From Clostridia bacterium (lineage in GTDB: Bacteria > Bacillota > Clostridia > Christensenellales > Aristaeellaceae): a stretch of 43,042 nt of DNA. The notes below the pieces were generated by a model. That model made no database searches, was not told the origin of the DNA, and saw only the letters and a list, made by a program, of their open reading frames with translations. The translations under genes and the position numbers were made by a program. Shown one piece after another: positions 8,103-15,207 of this stretch (position 1 is its first letter; every line of letters starts with the position of its first letter). Where the stretch lies: positions 1 through 43,042 of the forward strand of contig JAGAAC010000091.1 in assembly GCA_017615475.1 (NCBI GenBank), read 5' to 3'.

Positions 8103-8134
8103 AAAACAGGGCTGCCTGGCGGCAGCCCTGTTTT
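8103..8134. terminator. Terminator of mnmG, possibly bidirectional
   Basis: CAGGGCTGCC (8107-8116) is perfectly complementary to GGCAGCCCTG (8121-8130) around the loop TGGC. It is flanked by AAAA on the left and TTTT on the right, so it can act on both strands and could also stop transcription arriving from the oxoamine synthase gene. Confidence 0.9.
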
Positions 8135-8175
8135 GTAGTTACCAGTGAAAAGTGATGAGTTAAGAGTGTAGAGTT

Positions 8176-8221
8176 GCAATTCCGAAAAGAATAAGCGCAG
8201 CTTATTCTTTGTCGTAATTGC
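8176..8221 (-). repeat. Gene-end palindrome overlapping the stop of the oxoamine synthase fusion
   Basis: The last codons of the fusion gene (minus strand, 8221-8200: GCAATTACGACAAAGAATAAGC) are followed after the 3-nt loop GCA by an inverted copy (8199 down to 8176) that differs by one substitution and one deleted base. The stop codon TAA lies inside the stem. It may terminate transcription, although the U-rich stretch is inside the stem rather than after it. Similar structures occur at 13653 and 15099. Confidence 0.8.
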
Positions 8222-11200
8222 GACGAGGAAGCTCAATACCGAACTCACGGGCAGTGGATTCCAGAATGTCCAGCGCCTTTTCGATCTGTTCGGGTTTGTG
8301 TTCGCTAATCACGCAGAAGCGCAGTCTGGCCTTGCCCTTGGGAACGGCAGGATACATGGCAGGCGGCACGCTGACGCCCCGCTTTTTCAGTTCGTTGGAG
8401 AGCAACCACGCGTCCTCGTCCTTACCGACCAGAACCGGCAGAACCGCGGTTTCACCGGCCAGGCAGATATCCAGGTGACGGCGGCGGGCGCTGTCCGCAA
8501 AGGCCTTGATGGCGGTGCGGAGATGCTCCATGATTTCCGGATGGGTCCGCAGGGTGCGGATGGCTTCCAGGGAGCCGGCTGCCAGCGCGGGAGAAATACC
8601 AACGCTGAAGACGAAACCGGGCATGTTGTAGCGCAGGAAGTCGATCAGGCACTTTTTGCCGGCCAGATAGCCGCCGCAGGTGCCCAGGCCCTTGGACAGG
8701 GTACCGTACTTGATGTCGATATCATCGCCGTTGAGGCCGAAGTACTCATCCACACCACCGCCGGTCTTACCGATGACGCAGGCGCTGTGGGCTTCATCCA
8801 CCATGAGGAAGCAGCCATATTCCTTCTTGATCCGTACGAAGTCCGGCACGGGAGCGATATCGCCGTCCATGCTGTAAGCGCCTTCGATGACGATCAGAAC
8901 CTTCTCATAATAGGCACGCTGGCTCTTCAGGATGGTTTCCAGCGCGGCTGTGTCACTGTGGGGGAAGGGACGGGATGTGGCATCAGACAGCTTGCAGCCC
9001 TGCTCAATGGAGTTGTGGGCCAGGGCGTCATACAGGATCAGGTCATTCTTGCCGCAGAAGTTGCCAACGAAGGTCACGTTGGTGGAGTGACCGCCGACGC
9101 AGACGATAGCATCTTCGGTATGCTTCCAGTCAGCAATTTCCTTTTCCAGATCCTTATGGATCTGCTTTTCACCGGCCAGGAGGCGGCTGCCGCTGGCGCT
9201 GGTGCCGTACTTGTCAATGGCAGCCTTGGCGGCTTCCTTGACTTCCTTGCGGCCGGACATACCTACGTAGTTATAGGAACCGAACTCGAGGACTTCCTTG
9301 CCGTCGATGATGCCGGTATCCAGCAGGGGAGATTCATGGGCGACGAAGTAGGGATTGTCTCCCTTGCCGACCAGGGCTTCCTGGCGCTCCAGGAAGTGCT
9401 TGTATTCCGGCGTGTCTTCAAAGCGGGTGATGGGCCGGACGGGAACACGTTCCTTGGGCTTGTCGCTTTCTGCGGGGCCTTCCAGCAGGGCTTCCACCAC
9501 CTGGGCCATACCGGCCACGGTAGCACAGGAACCGTACTCTTCCGCGGGAATGGTGATGCCCCATTCCTCTTCGGCCTTCAGCGCAATAGACAGCACCTGC
9601 AGGCTGTCGCCCTGGAGGTCCTCGATGAAGTTGGCATTATCGGTGATTTCGCTCTCGGAGATTTCCAGCGCCTCCGCGTACATGGTGCGGACCTTCTTCA
9701 GGATCTCATCATGTTTGGCGCTCTTGGTTTCCAGGCGGGCGGCGGCAGCTACTTCGGTACCGACGTTCTGACCGTGAAGATCCAGTTCGCGGTAAGTCAG
9801 CTCGCCTTCCTCATACATCCGCTTGAGCTCAATGCGCTTGACCTTGATGCCGCTGACCAGGGGCAGCTTGTTGGGCGTGACGATGGCGCGGTTCAGCTGG
9901 GTGTAGATGGGCAGGCGGCGGTTGGCGTCAGCCACCTTCGCGGCCAGCTTGTCCAGGTACTGTTCATCGGTGTAGTTTTCACCGACATTCATAACCAGAA
10001 CGATGTCTTCGTTATTGTCCCGGCGGTTGCGGCGGAAGCCGACCACACAGAACTGATCCACACCGTTGATGGAGGCAAAGGCGTCTTCCATATCGTCGGG
10101 ATAGACGTTTTCGCCGGATTCGTTGATGATGACGTCCTTGAGGCGGCCACGGATATACAGACGGCCGGTGGCGTCCAGCTGGGCGATATCACCGGTGGGC
10201 AGCCAGCCGCCGTCCACTGTGTCGGGCGGAAGAATCTGGCCGTTGATGACCCGGCCGGAATGAATGCCGGAGCCGCGGACCTGCAGTTCGCCGGTCTTGC
10301 TGTCTTCCTTGTCCGGAACGATCCGGTATTCCGCAGCAGGCAGGGGCTTACCGACGGAACCGTTCAGCCGGTACTTGAGCGCCATGCCGGTTTCGAAGCC
10401 GTTGATGGCGGTTTCCGTCATGCCGTAACCGGTGACGGTGTAGTAGCCCAGCGCGTTCAGGGTGCGCAGGGTTTCGGTCGGCGTATGGCTGCCGCCGAAG
10501 ATGACCACATCCACCTCAGTGCCGATGAGCTTCTCATTCAGCGCGGCGAAAGCGGACTTTTCCGCCCAGTTGAGGCCGGCTTCAGGAGAAATGGCCTGAC
10601 GGGCGAGGGACAGGGCCTTCAGGGTTTTGAAAGCGCTCTGCTTGGCCTTGTTCTCTTTTTTGAGGCCCTTTTCCACGGAACGAACCAGGCTGTTGCCCAC
10701 GAGGGGAACCATGATCAGCAGGTTCGGCGGGAAATGATGGCAGGTGTTCAGGATGGAATTAGGCGTCCGGTCCTGCAGGAACACATTGGCGGTGCCCATG
10801 AACATGGAAAGGATCATGTTGCCCATGAAACCCAGCACATGATGGAAGGGCAGGAAAGCCAGGGTTTTACGCCCGGTGTTCACAGGATGGATAATCCGGG
10901 GGTTAACCTTGAAAAGCTCATAGGCATTCAGCGCCTGGGCGCAAATTGCCTTGCTGTTGTAGGCAAAGATGCGGCTGGTGCCGGTGGTGCCGCTGGTGCA
11001 CATGGCGGTATATTCGCCCCAGACGGGGATGAAACCGATGGTGCGCGGAGCTTCGCGGATGGTTTTAAAGTCGATCTGGCGGACGTTGCCGGAGAGAGCC
11101 CTGGGCTTCAGGGAGATGATCTGGCGGCAATGCGCTTCATCCAGCAGGCCCTGAATGACATTGTCGGGCGCTGACGCGTCCAGCAGCAGGGCATTATGTC

Positions 11201-11477
11201 CGGAGCGCATGACGCCCCAGTACAGAGACGGCCAGTCGTGGCAGGTATCAACTGCAACGCCGATCCAGCCATCTTCGAGACCAAGGGAGTTGATACAGGC
11301 GGCATAGTCATCCGCCCGGAGGGTCATTTCCGCATAGGAGCGGGTTCTTTCCTGTTCACCATTCAGCCAGTAAGCAGCCGGCGCTTCCCCATAGTCCCGT
11401 AAAATGTCGAACAGGGTGGCCAGCGTTTGGTCAGCTTCCAGTCTGCTGCAAACAGACTGCGCGTCAAGATTGCTCAT
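8202..11477 (-). CDS. Fused acyl-AMP ligase / acyl carrier protein / alpha-oxoamine synthase
   Basis: 1091 residues in three modules. Residues 1 to about 580 are an ANL adenylating domain: phosphate loop TSGTTGTSR near 160-168, TGYGMTE, WLPTGD, and the C-terminal catalytic lysine in SGIKVKR (K545). Residues about 595-690 are an acyl carrier protein with the phosphopantetheine serine S625 in QGDSLQV. Residues about 700-1091 are a fold-type I PLP enzyme of the alpha-oxoamine synthase family (as KBL, BioF, serine palmitoyltransferase): SGSRLLAGE, DEAHS (D894) and the PLP lysine K929 in TLSKGLG. Inferred activity: activate a carboxylic acid with ATP, load it on the carrier arm, then condense it with an amino acid by decarboxylation to give an aminoketone. 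Neither substrate is known. GGAGG precedes the ATG. It is transcribed alone; the nearest possible partner is the acyltransferase at 13849. Confidence 0.93.
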   Translation of the reverse strand: MSNLDAQSVCSRLEADQTLATLFDILRDYGEAPAAYWLNGEQERTRSYAEMTLRADDYAACINSLGLEDGWIGVAVDTCHDWPSLYWGVMRSGHNALLLDASAPDNVIQGLLDEAHCRQIISLKPRALSGNVRQIDFKTIREAPRTIGFIPVWGEYTAMCTSGTTGTSRIFAYNSKAICAQALNAYELFKVNPRIIHPVNTGRKTLAFLPFHHVLGFMGNMILSMFMGTANVFLQDRTPNSILNTCHHFPPNLLIMVPLVGNSLVRSVEKGLKKENKAKQSAFKTLKALSLARQAISPEAGLNWAEKSAFAALNEKLIGTEVDVVIFGGSHTPTETLRTLNALGYYTVTGYGMTETAINGFETGMALKYRLNGSVGKPLPAAEYRIVPDKEDSKTGELQVRGSGIHSGRVINGQILPPDTVDGGWLPTGDIAQLDATGRLYIRGRLKDVIINESGENVYPDDMEDAFASINGVDQFCVVGFRRNRRDNNEDIVLVMNVGENYTDEQYLDKLAAKVADANRRLPIYTQLNRAIVTPNKLPLVSGIKVKRIELKRMYEEGELTYRELDLHGQNVGTEVAAAARLETKSAKHDEILKKVRTMYAEALEISESEITDNANFIEDLQGDSLQVLSIALKAEEEWGITIPAEEYGSCATVAGMAQVVEALLEGPAESDKPKERVPVRPITRFEDTPEYKHFLERQEALVGKGDNPYFVAHESPLLDTGIIDGKEVLEFGSYNYVGMSGRKEVKEAAKAAIDKYGTSASGSRLLAGEKQIHKDLEKEIADWKHTEDAIVCVGGHSTNVTFVGNFCGKNDLILYDALAHNSIEQGCKLSDATSRPFPHSDTAALETILKSQRAYYEKVLIVIEGAYSMDGDIAPVPDFVRIKKEYGCFLMVDEAHSACVIGKTGGGVDEYFGLNGDDIDIKYGTLSKGLGTCGGYLAGKKCLIDFLRYNMPGFVFSVGISPALAAGSLEAIRTLRTHPEIMEHLRTAIKAFADSARRRHLDICLAGETAVLPVLVGKDEDAWLLSNELKKRGVSVPPAMYPAVPKGKARLRFCVISEHKPEQIEKALDILESTAREFGIELPRRNYDKE

Positions 11478-11569
11478 GACAGCCTCCTTCCATTCCGGTT
11501 CAAGAGCGATTTATTGACGCGGCGGCGGGGAAGAAAAATAATAACATATTAAAGAAAAACAACCTTCCC

Positions 11570-11599
11570 ATGATGCCAAAACCGCATCATCTCATTATA
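11570..11599 (-). promoter_or_regulatory. Extended -10 promoter with operator-like palindrome for the oxoamine synthase fusion
   Basis: On the minus strand TGATATAAT (-10 hexamer 11599-11594) is an extended -10; the -35 region around 11615-11625 is poor. Immediately downstream ATGATGC is repeated inverted around GGTTTTG (11590-11570), covering the expected start site. That position suits a repressor operator. About 110 nt separate it from the start codon. No regulator gene is adjacent. Confidence 0.5.
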
Positions 11600-11624
11600 T
11601 CATGAAAAGTGATTTGTGCATACA

Positions 11625-11668
11625 ATTTCTTTCTGCCGCTTTGCAGGCAAAGCAGCAGAAAAAGAAAT
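11625..11668. repeat. Imperfect palindrome between divergent promoters
   Basis: ATTTCTTTCTGCCGCTTTGC (11625-11644) is repeated inverted at 11647-11668 with one substitution and two extra bases, leaving a 2-nt loop. An AT-rich tract containing GAAAAATGAAGAATTC follows. The structure matches the gene-end palindromes at 8176, 13653 and 15099, but no reading frame ends here. It could mark the remains of a lost gene. The rest of the interval 11478-11824 holds the two divergent promoters and nothing else that I can see. Confidence 0.65.
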
Positions 11669-11726
11669 GAAAAAAGAAGAATGAAAAATGAAGAATTCTA
11701 TAGTGTTTACGCAAATGCGGGCTGGC

Positions 11727-11755
11727 TTGTACGGGAAAGTAAAGTGTGCTATAAA
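11727..11755 (+). promoter_or_regulatory. Promoter of the amylosucrase-like gene
   Basis: TTGTAC (11727-11732) and TATAAA (11750-11755) with a 17-nt spacer. The start codon lies about 65 nt downstream. Confidence 0.7.
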
Positions 11756-11824
11756 TAAAACAGAATGACAAGCGAAGAGTACAGAATATATACAGTGAAA
11801 ACGGAAAAACGGAAGGGCAGCAAT

Positions 11825-13675
11825 ATGAGCAATCAGAACTGGAATGAGGAATTTGCCGCACGGTTTGAGCGTCACGCGGATGAACTGAAATGGCTGTATA
11901 TGGAACTGTATCACGGGGACAGGAAGGCCTGGGAATACTTTACCGGTATGCTGTACCGCATGTGGGAAAACAGGCCGGAGCATCTACGGAAGATGGACCG
12001 GGACCGGGCCGCCTGTCCTGCCTGGTACAGGGGACACAGTCTGGTCGGCATGCAGATGTATGTGAAAGCTTTTGCCGGAACGCTGCAGGGGGTCCGGAAA
12101 CGGCTTGACTATATCCGGGAATGCGGTGTGAACTGCCTGCACCTGATGCCGCTGCTGGAAAGCCCGGAAGGCCGGAGCGATGGCGGATATGCCGTGAGTG
12201 ATTTCCGGAAGGTACAGCCGGAGCTGGGCACCATGGAAGACCTGGCGGAACTTGCGGAAGACTGCCATCAGCAGGGAATCTCCCTGTGCCTGGACTTTGT
12301 GATGAACCACACCAGCGAGGAGCATGAATGGGCCCGGCGGGCAAAGGCGGGAGAGAAGGAATACCAGAACCGCTACTTCTTCTACGACACCTGGGATATT
12401 CCCAACTGGTATGAGCAGACAGTGCCCCAGGTGTTTCCGACAACGGCGCCGGGGAATTTTACCTGGTGTGAGGAAGCCGGGAAGATCGTGATGACCACGT
12501 TCCATCCCTACCAGTGGGACCTGAACTATGCCAATCCCGCTGTCTTCAATGACATGACGGAAAACATGCTGAACCTGTGCAATTACGGCGCGGATATCAT
12601 CCGGCTGGACGCGGTGCCTTATATCTGGAAGGCGCCGGGAACCACCTGCCGGAACCTGCCGCAGGTACACACGCTGGTGAGAATGATGCGGATGGTCTGC
12701 GAGATCGTCTGCCCGGGAACGCTGCTGCTGGGCGAGGTAGTGATGGAACCAAGCCGGGTGGCGCCTTATTTTGGCACGGTGCAGAAACCGGAATGCCACC
12801 TGCTGTATAATGTGACCACGATGGCAACGCTGTGGCATACGCTGGCTACACAGAATGTGAAACTGCTGGAGCATCAGCTGGGACAGGTGTTTGCCCTGCC
12901 GAGGCAGTATACATTCCTGAACTACCTGCGCTGCCATGACGATATCGGCTGGGGTCTGGATTATGATTACCTGCGGTGGAACTTTGCCTGGGAGCAAGCG
13001 CCCCACAAGCGGTACCTGAATGATTACTACACAGGGAAGTATCCCGGAAGCAGGGCACGGGGAGAACTGTATAATGACGATCCGCGGCTTGGGGATGCCC
13101 GGCTCTGCGGAACAACGGCCTCCCTGTGCGGGATCGAAACCGCGCGGAAAGAGAAAAACGAAAAGGCCCTGGATGAAGCCGTCCGGCTGGACGGAATGCT
13201 GCACGCGCTCATGTTTACCCTGAGCGGGATGCCTGTTCTGTACAGCGGGGATGAGATCGCGCAGGAGAATGACTATTCCTATCATGATGATCCCCTGAAG
13301 GCTGAAGACAGCCGGTATCTGCACCGGGGCGACATGGACTGGCGGAAGGCGGAGAAACGGAAAGACCCGGAAACGCCGGAAGGAAGGGTTTTTGCGGAGA
13401 CCGCGCGACAGGAACAGCTGCGCAAAAAATACGGTGTCTTTGATGACGGGGCGGATGTGTGGATTCAGAACACGGAAAACGACCGGGTGCTGGGCATCGG
13501 GCGGTATTACCTGGGAGAGAAACTGCTGGCGGTGTTCAATTTCTCCAAAGAGCCGCAGATCGCCTGGATTCATGACGAGACCATGTATACCGACCTGGAA
13601 ACCGGACGCCGCTGCAAGGCGGGAGCCGTGAAGGTGCCGGCAGGAGGATTCAGATGGCTGTATAAACGGTTTTAG
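11825..13675 (+). CDS. Amylosucrase-like glycoside hydrolase family 13 enzyme
   Basis: 616 residues, close to known amylosucrases. The (beta/alpha)8 catalytic domain resembles GH13 subfamily 4 closely: LHLMPLLESPEGRSDGGYAVSDF, LDFVMNHTSEEHEWAR, FPTTAPGNFTW and YQWDLNYANPAVF. The catalytic nucleophile is the Asp in IIRLDAV, the acid/base the Glu in LLLGEVV, and the transition-state Asp is in CHDDIGW. Amylosucrase polymerises glucose from sucrose into alpha-1,4-glucan with release of fructose; related enzymes mainly hydrolyse sucrose, and sequence alone does not separate these. There is no signal peptide, so it acts in the cytoplasm. I chose the ATG at 11825 because GGAAGGG lies 7 nt upstream and the N-terminal helical domain then has normal length. 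It is probably a single-gene unit ending in a long palindrome. Confidence 0.88.
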   Translation: MSNQNWNEEFAARFERHADELKWLYMELYHGDRKAWEYFTGMLYRMWENRPEHLRKMDRDRAACPAWYRGHSLVGMQMYVKAFAGTLQGVRKRLDYIRECGVNCLHLMPLLESPEGRSDGGYAVSDFRKVQPELGTMEDLAELAEDCHQQGISLCLDFVMNHTSEEHEWARRAKAGEKEYQNRYFFYDTWDIPNWYEQTVPQVFPTTAPGNFTWCEEAGKIVMTTFHPYQWDLNYANPAVFNDMTENMLNLCNYGADIIRLDAVPYIWKAPGTTCRNLPQVHTLVRMMRMVCEIVCPGTLLLGEVVMEPSRVAPYFGTVQKPECHLLYNVTTMATLWHTLATQNVKLLEHQLGQVFALPRQYTFLNYLRCHDDIGWGLDYDYLRWNFAWEQAPHKRYLNDYYTGKYPGSRARGELYNDDPRLGDARLCGTTASLCGIETARKEKNEKALDEAVRLDGMLHALMFTLSGMPVLYSGDEIAQENDYSYHDDPLKAEDSRYLHRGDMDWRKAEKRKDPETPEGRVFAETARQEQLRKKYGVFDDGADVWIQNTENDRVLGIGRYYLGEKLLAVFNFSKEPQIAWIHDETMYTDLETGRRCKAGAVKVPAGGFRWLYKRF

Positions 13676-13705
13676 GCTTTGGCCTAAACCGTTTATACAG
13701 CCATC
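13653..13705 (+). repeat. Gene-end palindrome overlapping the stop of the amylosucrase-like gene
   Basis: The last 25 nt of the gene region (13653-13677, encoding the terminal WLYKRF and the TAG stop) are repeated inverted at 13682-13705 with a single base deleted, around a 4-nt loop. This is longer than a usual intrinsic terminator stem and lacks a U-run, though it could still stop transcription. An AT-rich tract follows directly. Confidence 0.85.
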
Positions 13706-13742
13706 AATGAATAATTAATAATGAATAATTAAAAATTATTAT
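13706..13742. repeat. AT-rich low-complexity tract of AATGAATAATTAA words
   Basis: The tract consists of repeated words such as ATGAATAATTAATA and AATTAAAAATTATTATAG in DNA that is otherwise GC-rich. It directly follows the gene-end palindrome and precedes the promoter of the acyltransferase. Comparable tracts lie at 15135, 3577, 8136, 11669, 20333, 22809 and 23713. Confidence 0.7.
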
Positions 13743-13757
13743 AGTGCTTTTCCTGGT

Positions 13758-13786
13758 TTGACGGGGAAAGGGCATCGTGATATTAT
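13758..13786 (+). promoter_or_regulatory. Promoter of the acyltransferase and zinc-ribbon membrane genes
   Basis: TTGACG (13758-13763) and TATTAT (13781-13786) with a 17-nt spacer. About 55 nt of leader precede the ATG. Confidence 0.8.
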
Positions 13787-13848
13787 CCCCAAGTGTATGC
13801 AATATGTGAAAAGGACAGCTTTTCACCACCTGTATACCGGAGGAATCA

Positions 13849-15117
13849 ATGAAGAAACAATGGTACCGGCTGGATAATGCCGCTTTGATATTTCCGGCAA
13901 TCATCCGGAAAAACTGGAATAATGTTTTCAGGGTTTCCGCCACGCTGAAAGAGCCGGTGGATTCTGAAGTGCTGGACCGGGCAATTGCTGAACTGAGGCC
14001 CCGGTTTCCGACCTGCTTTGTGCGCTTGAGAAGAGGCTTTTTCTGGTATTACCTGGAAACCATCCTGAAGGCACCGAAGAGCCAGAAGGATTTCGCCTAT
14101 CCGCTGACCCATATGACACGCAGGGAACTGAAAACCTGCTGTGTGCGCTTTCTGTATTACAACAACCGAATTGCCGTGGAAGTGTTCCATTCCGTGACTG
14201 ACGGAACGGGCGGCCTGATCCTGCTGAAAAACCTGACAGCCCATTACCTGAAGCTGAAATACGGTGTGACGATTCCGCCGGAGGGGCACATCGTTGATAT
14301 CAGCGATAAGCCGAAGCCGGAAGAGACACGGGACTGTTTCCTCTCCTGCGGGGCGGCACGGGGCCTGAGCCGGGCGGAGGATACGGCCTACCGCCTGAGC
14401 GGCACGCCGGAAGCGGACCGGTTCCGGCATATTATCACGGGCATTGTGCCGGCGGATGTGCTGAAGGAAAAGGCCCATGAACAGGGGGTAACGGTGACGG
14501 CCTTCCTGGCGGCGGTGCTGGCGGAAGCGATTGAGAAGCGGCAGCTGGCGGAAGGAAAGACGGGCAGGAAGGCCCGGCCGGTCAAGATCACCATTCCGGT
14601 GAACCTGCGCAAAACCTTCAAAATGGAGACCATGCGCAATTTCACGCTGGCGGTGAACATCGGGTTTGATCCGCGGCTGGGGCAATATACCCACGAACAG
14701 ATCTGCGCCATCATGGGACACCAGCTGGCGGCGGAAACCATTCCCCAGCGGATGGCGGGACGGGTGGCCAAGAACGTGGACCTGCAGCAGAACCTGCTGC
14801 TGCGCCTGATTCCGCTGCCGGTCAAGAAGCTGTGCATGCGCACGGTATACATGCTCAGCGGCGAAAACAAGGGCTGCCTGAACCTGTCCAATATGGGCGT
14901 GGTGACGGTGCCGGAGGTGATGGCGCCGATGGTGGAACGGTTTGAGTTCGTGATCGGCGTTCAGTACACCTATCCCAATAACTGCTCCGTGGCAACCTAC
15001 GATGGCAAAACCTACATCAACATGATCCGGGGAATCCGGGAATCGGAACTGGAACGGCTGGTGTTTTCCCGGCTGGTGGAGCTGGGGGTGCCGGTGGAGA
15101 TTGAAAGCAATTCATGA
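13849..15117 (+). CDS. Condensation/alcohol-acetyltransferase-like HxxxDG acyltransferase
   Basis: 422 residues, the size of stand-alone CoA-dependent acyltransferases (PapA/WES/condensation-domain superfamily). The catalytic motif is HSVTDG with H114 and D118. The second half carries VTAFLAAVLAEAI and the ITIPVNLRKTF strand typical of the family floor loop, and NLSNMGVV near residues 344-351. Enzymes of this fold move an acyl group from CoA or a carrier protein to a hydroxyl or amine; the substrates here are unknown. There is no signal peptide. GGAGG precedes the ATG by a few nt. The next gene, a zinc-ribbon membrane protein 91 nt away, is a likely partner. Proximity to the oxoamine synthase fusion makes an aminoketone or amino alcohol acceptor conceivable, but that is inference. 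Confidence 0.8.
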   Translation: MKKQWYRLDNAALIFPAIIRKNWNNVFRVSATLKEPVDSEVLDRAIAELRPRFPTCFVRLRRGFFWYYLETILKAPKSQKDFAYPLTHMTRRELKTCCVRFLYYNNRIAVEVFHSVTDGTGGLILLKNLTAHYLKLKYGVTIPPEGHIVDISDKPKPEETRDCFLSCGAARGLSRAEDTAYRLSGTPEADRFRHIITGIVPADVLKEKAHEQGVTVTAFLAAVLAEAIEKRQLAEGKTGRKARPVKITIPVNLRKTFKMETMRNFTLAVNIGFDPRLGQYTHEQICAIMGHQLAAETIPQRMAGRVAKNVDLQQNLLLRLIPLPVKKLCMRTVYMLSGENKGCLNLSNMGVVTVPEVMAPMVERFEFVIGVQYTYPNNCSVATYDGKTYINMIRGIRESELERLVFSRLVELGVPVEIESNS

Positions 15118-15134
15118 ATGAATTGCTTTCGATC
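15099..15134 (+). repeat. Gene-end palindrome overlapping the stop of the acyltransferase
   Basis: GATTGAAAGCAATTCAT (15099-15115) is repeated inverted at 15118-15134 with one substitution, around a 2-nt loop. The TGA stop begins in the stem and finishes in the loop. An AT-rich tract follows, as after the palindrome at 13653. Confidence 0.8.
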
Positions 15135-15170
15135 AATGAACAATTAACAATTAACAATGAACAATTATTT
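15135..15170. repeat. AT-rich tract of AATGAACAATTAAC words
   Basis: AATGAACAATTAACAATT-type words are repeated several times between the acyltransferase palindrome and the next gene. The tract creates an in-frame but probably unused extension of the following reading frame. Confidence 0.7.
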
Positions 15171-15207
15171 GTGTCCTGACCTGAAGGTCAGGAAAGGATG
15201 TGAAAAG

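Noticed and set aside
8298..11174. A 958-codon open frame on the plus strand opposite the oxoamine synthase fusion
   Set aside because: It runs in a fixed register antisense to a clearly coding gene, lacks a family signature and a proper start signal, and arises from GC-rich third positions. Long shadow frames of the same kind lie opposite glnS, the Big_2 gene, the amylosucrase-like gene, the ABC exporter, the second VWA gene and the helicase.
13653..15170. Insertion sequence or MITE, suggested by inverted repeats and AT-rich tracts
   Set aside because: The palindromes differ in sequence from one another, contain gene-specific coding ends, show no target duplication, and no transposase frame is present.
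15157..15207. N-terminal extension of the zinc-ribbon membrane protein
   Set aside because: It is encoded by the AT-rich junction tract, and the zinc ribbon begins at the ATG at 15208.
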